Shown here in pieces: positions 62,356 through 64,000 of a stretch of DNA of 64,000 bases; positions within the stretch are counted from its first letter, which is position 1; each line of letters opens with the position of its first letter. The notes beneath the pieces were generated by a model. The model searched no databases and was not told where the DNA came from. It saw only the letters and a program-made list of their open reading frames with translations. Both the position numbers and the translations under genes were made by a program. Origin of the DNA: Caldimonas tepidiphila (GTDB lineage Bacteria > Pseudomonadota > Gammaproteobacteria > Burkholderiales > Burkholderiaceae_C); NCBI RefSeq assembly GCF_003569765.1, contig NZ_QXMG01000001.1:186001-250000 (forward strand), read 5' to 3'.

Positions 62356-64000
62356 TCAGTGGGCCTGGGCCGTGCCCGCGCCGCGCGGGGTGCGCATGTC
62401 GTCCACCAGGTGCTGGATGTGCGCCGGCGGAGCGGCGGTCACCGCGCTCAGGCCGAAGGCCACCGCGAAGTTGACCAGCGCGCCGACGGTGCCGAAGGCC
62501 TCCGGCGTGATGCCGAAGAAGCCGTTGGCGCCGCCCACCAGGCTCAGGTACTCCGTACCCTTGACGAAGAAGATGCCCTTGTGAGCGAACACGTAGAACA
62601 GCGTGACGAACAGGCCGGCGAGCATGCCGACGATGGCGCCCTGGCTGTTCACGCGCTTGCTGAAGATGCCCATCATGATCGCGGGGAACAGCGTCGAGGC
62701 TGCGATGCCGAAGGCCAGCGCCACGGTACCTGCGGCGAAGCCCGGGGGGTTCAGGCCCAGCCAGCCGGCCAGCACGATCGCGCCCGCCATCGAGATCTTG
62801 CCCGCGAGCAGCTCGTTCTTCTCGCTGATCTTCGGGTTGAACACGCCCTTGATCAGGTCATGCGAGATCGCCGACGAAATCGCCATCAGCAGACCGGCAG
62901 CGGTGGACAGCGCGGCAGCCAGACCACCCGCGGCGACCAGCGCGATCACCCAGTTGGGCAGCTGCGCGATCTCGGGGTTGGCCAGCACCATGATGTCGGG
63001 GTTGACGGTCAGCTCGTTACCCTTCCAGCCGGCGGCATCGACCTTGGCCTTCACCTCGGCACTGGTGGTCTTGTCGTTGTAGTACTGGATGCGGCCGTCG
63101 CCGTTCTTGTCCTCGAACTTCAGCAGGCCGGTCTTCTCCCAGCGCTTCATCCAGTCCGGACGGGCTTCGTACTGCAGGCTCGCGTTGGTGGCGTACAGGT
63201 CGCCGCCGCTCTTGACGGCCTCGTTGACGGTGCCCATCAGGTTGAAGCGGGCCATCGCGCCCACGGCCGGAGCGGTCGTGTACAGCAGCGCAATGAAGAC
63301 CAGCGCCCAGCCGGCGGACGAGCGGGCGTCCTTGACCTTCGGCACGGTGAAGAAGCGCACGATCACGTGGGGCAGGCCGGCGGTGCCGATCATCAGCGAG
63401 ATCGTGTAGAAGACCGTGTTGAGCGGGCTGCCAGCGTAGGCGGTCGTGTACTGGTTGAAGCCGAGGTCCGTCACGACCTGGTCCAGGCGGGCCAGGATCG
63501 GGGTGTCGGAGCCGGTCAGGTTGGAGCCCAGGCCTAGCTGCGGCAGGGGGTTGCCCGTCAGGTTCAGCGAGATGAAGATCGCCGGCACCGTGTAGGCGAA
63601 GATCAGCACCACGTACTGCGCGATCTGCGTGTAGGTGATGCCCTTCATGCCGCCGAACACCGCGTAGGCGAACACGATCGCCATGCCGATGTAGATGCCC
63701 ATGTCGGCCGTCACGCCGAGGAAGCGCGAGAACGCAACGCCCACGCCGGTCATCTGGCCGATCACGTAGGTGATCGAGGCGACCAGCAGGCAGATCACCG
63801 CCACGGTGCTGGCGGTCTGGCTGTAGAAGCGGTCACCGATGAACTGCGGCACGGTGAACTTGCCGAACTTGCGCAGGTACGGTGCCAGCAGCATCGCCAG
63901 CAGCACGTAGCCGCCGGTCCAGCCCATCAGGAAGACCGAGCCGCCGTAGCCCATGTTGGCGATCAGGCCGGCCATCGAGATGAAGGACGCGGCCGACATC
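62356..64000 (-). CDS. Sodium:solute symporter, VC_2705/ActP-like, 5' end missing
   Basis: At least 547 residues are present; the gene continues past the right edge, so the N-terminus is missing. The many hydrophobic segments and blocks such as YGGSVFLMGWTGGYVLLAML, FGGMKGITYTQIAQYVVLI, YTISLMIGTAGLPHVIVRFF and AAALSTAAGLLMAISSAISH are those of the solute:sodium symporter family, in the VC_2705 acetate-type subgroup. A soluble insertion carries DKNGDGRIQYYN, an EF-hand-like loop. Its partner small DUF4212 subunit would lie outside the window. It likely takes up acetate or a related organic acid with sodium. Confidence 0.93.
   Translation of the reverse strand, partial: MSAASFISMAGLIANMGYGGSVFLMGWTGGYVLLAMLLAPYLRKFGKFTVPQFIGDRFYSQTASTVAVICLLVASITYVIGQMTGVGVAFSRFLGVTADMGIYIGMAIVFAYAVFGGMKGITYTQIAQYVVLIFAYTVPAIFISLNLTGNPLPQLGLGSNLTGSDTPILARLDQVVTDLGFNQYTTAYAGSPLNTVFYTISLMIGTAGLPHVIVRFFTVPKVKDARSSAGWALVFIALLYTTAPAVGAMARFNLMGTVNEAVKSGGDLYATNASLQYEARPDWMKRWEKTGLLKFEDKNGDGRIQYYNDKTTSAEVKAKVDAAGWKGNELTVNPDIMVLANPEIAQLPNWVIALVAAGGLAAALSTAAGLLMAISSAISHDLIKGVFNPKISEKNELLAGKISMAGAIVLAGWLGLNPPGFAAGTVALAFGIAASTLFPAIMMGIFSKRVNSQGAIVGMLAGLFVTLFYVFAHKGIFFVKGTEYLSLVGGANGFFGITPEAFGTVGALVNFAVAFGLSAVTAAPPAHIQHLVDDMRTPRGAGTAQAH

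Overview
The window reads as chromosomal DNA of a very GC-rich betaproteobacterium of the order Burkholderiales (Rubrivivax/Leptothrix/Ideonella-like). This is inferred from gene content and local gene order: corC-lnt-glyQ-glyS-gmhB-plsC, hslU-hslV near a single-cysteine DksA and a CobW GTPase, aceK overlapping a carbonic anhydrase gene, and a liuR-type MerR regulator. No 16S rRNA gene is present, so the genus cannot be named. No tRNA, rRNA, CRISPR array, insertion sequence or prophage was seen. Coding density is high and most genes are housekeeping or lipid and acyl-CoA metabolism.

Layout. (1) 1-5,270: a leftward fatty-acid beta-oxidation operon (tetR, acyl-CoA dehydrogenase, 3-hydroxyacyl-CoA dehydrogenase/enoyl-CoA hydratase, thiolase start) with a perfect palindromic operator before the TetR gene. 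(2) 5,549-7,491: ketopantoate-reductase-like protein, HNH protein and a small membrane protein. (3) 7,742-13,822: one giant DUF4011-type SF1 helicase with a C-terminal nuclease domain, flanked by AT-richer DNA; the most accessory-looking gene here. (4) 14,063-18,145: divergent PAS histidine kinase and PAS-GGDEF-EAL protein. (5) 18,120-23,445: RlmJ, a cytochrome c pair, a TPMT-type methyltransferase and an HDOD protein. (6) 23,575-32,939: PurT, an unusual flavodoxin-UbiA fusion, acetyltransferase, AMP nucleosidase, 3-hydroxybutyryl-CoA dehydrogenase, chorismate lyase, a NYN protein, pantothenate kinase III and a monooxygenase-fold protein. (7) 32,995-38,883: hslUV, a STAS protein, dksA and a CobW GTPase. 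(8) 39,036-47,479: CorC, Lnt, glycyl-tRNA synthetase, two tandem GmhB-like phosphatases (the first without its nucleophile), PlsC and a YgjP-type metallopeptidase. (9) 47,486-55,854: MBL hydrolase, LiuR-like regulator with two operator copies, thioesterase, carbonic anhydrase, AceK, thiolase, MaoC-like protein, SDR and acyl-CoA dehydrogenase. (10) 55,881-59,153: small metabolic and membrane proteins. (11) 59,236-64,000: a transport-linked cluster of a cNMP/CBS/DUF294 protein, a DnaQ-like exonuclease and a VC_2705-type sodium:solute symporter running off the window.

Together the genes describe an aerobic heterotroph with much acyl-CoA chemistry (two beta-oxidation-type clusters under TetR and MerR control), glyoxylate-branch control by AceK, and organic-acid uptake by the symporter. 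The points most worth follow-up are the quinone-reductase/UbiA fusion, the tandem phosphatases with a lost nucleophile, the giant helicase-nuclease, and the zinc-less DksA beside a His-rich metal GTPase. I did not find a convincing new multi-gene defence system.
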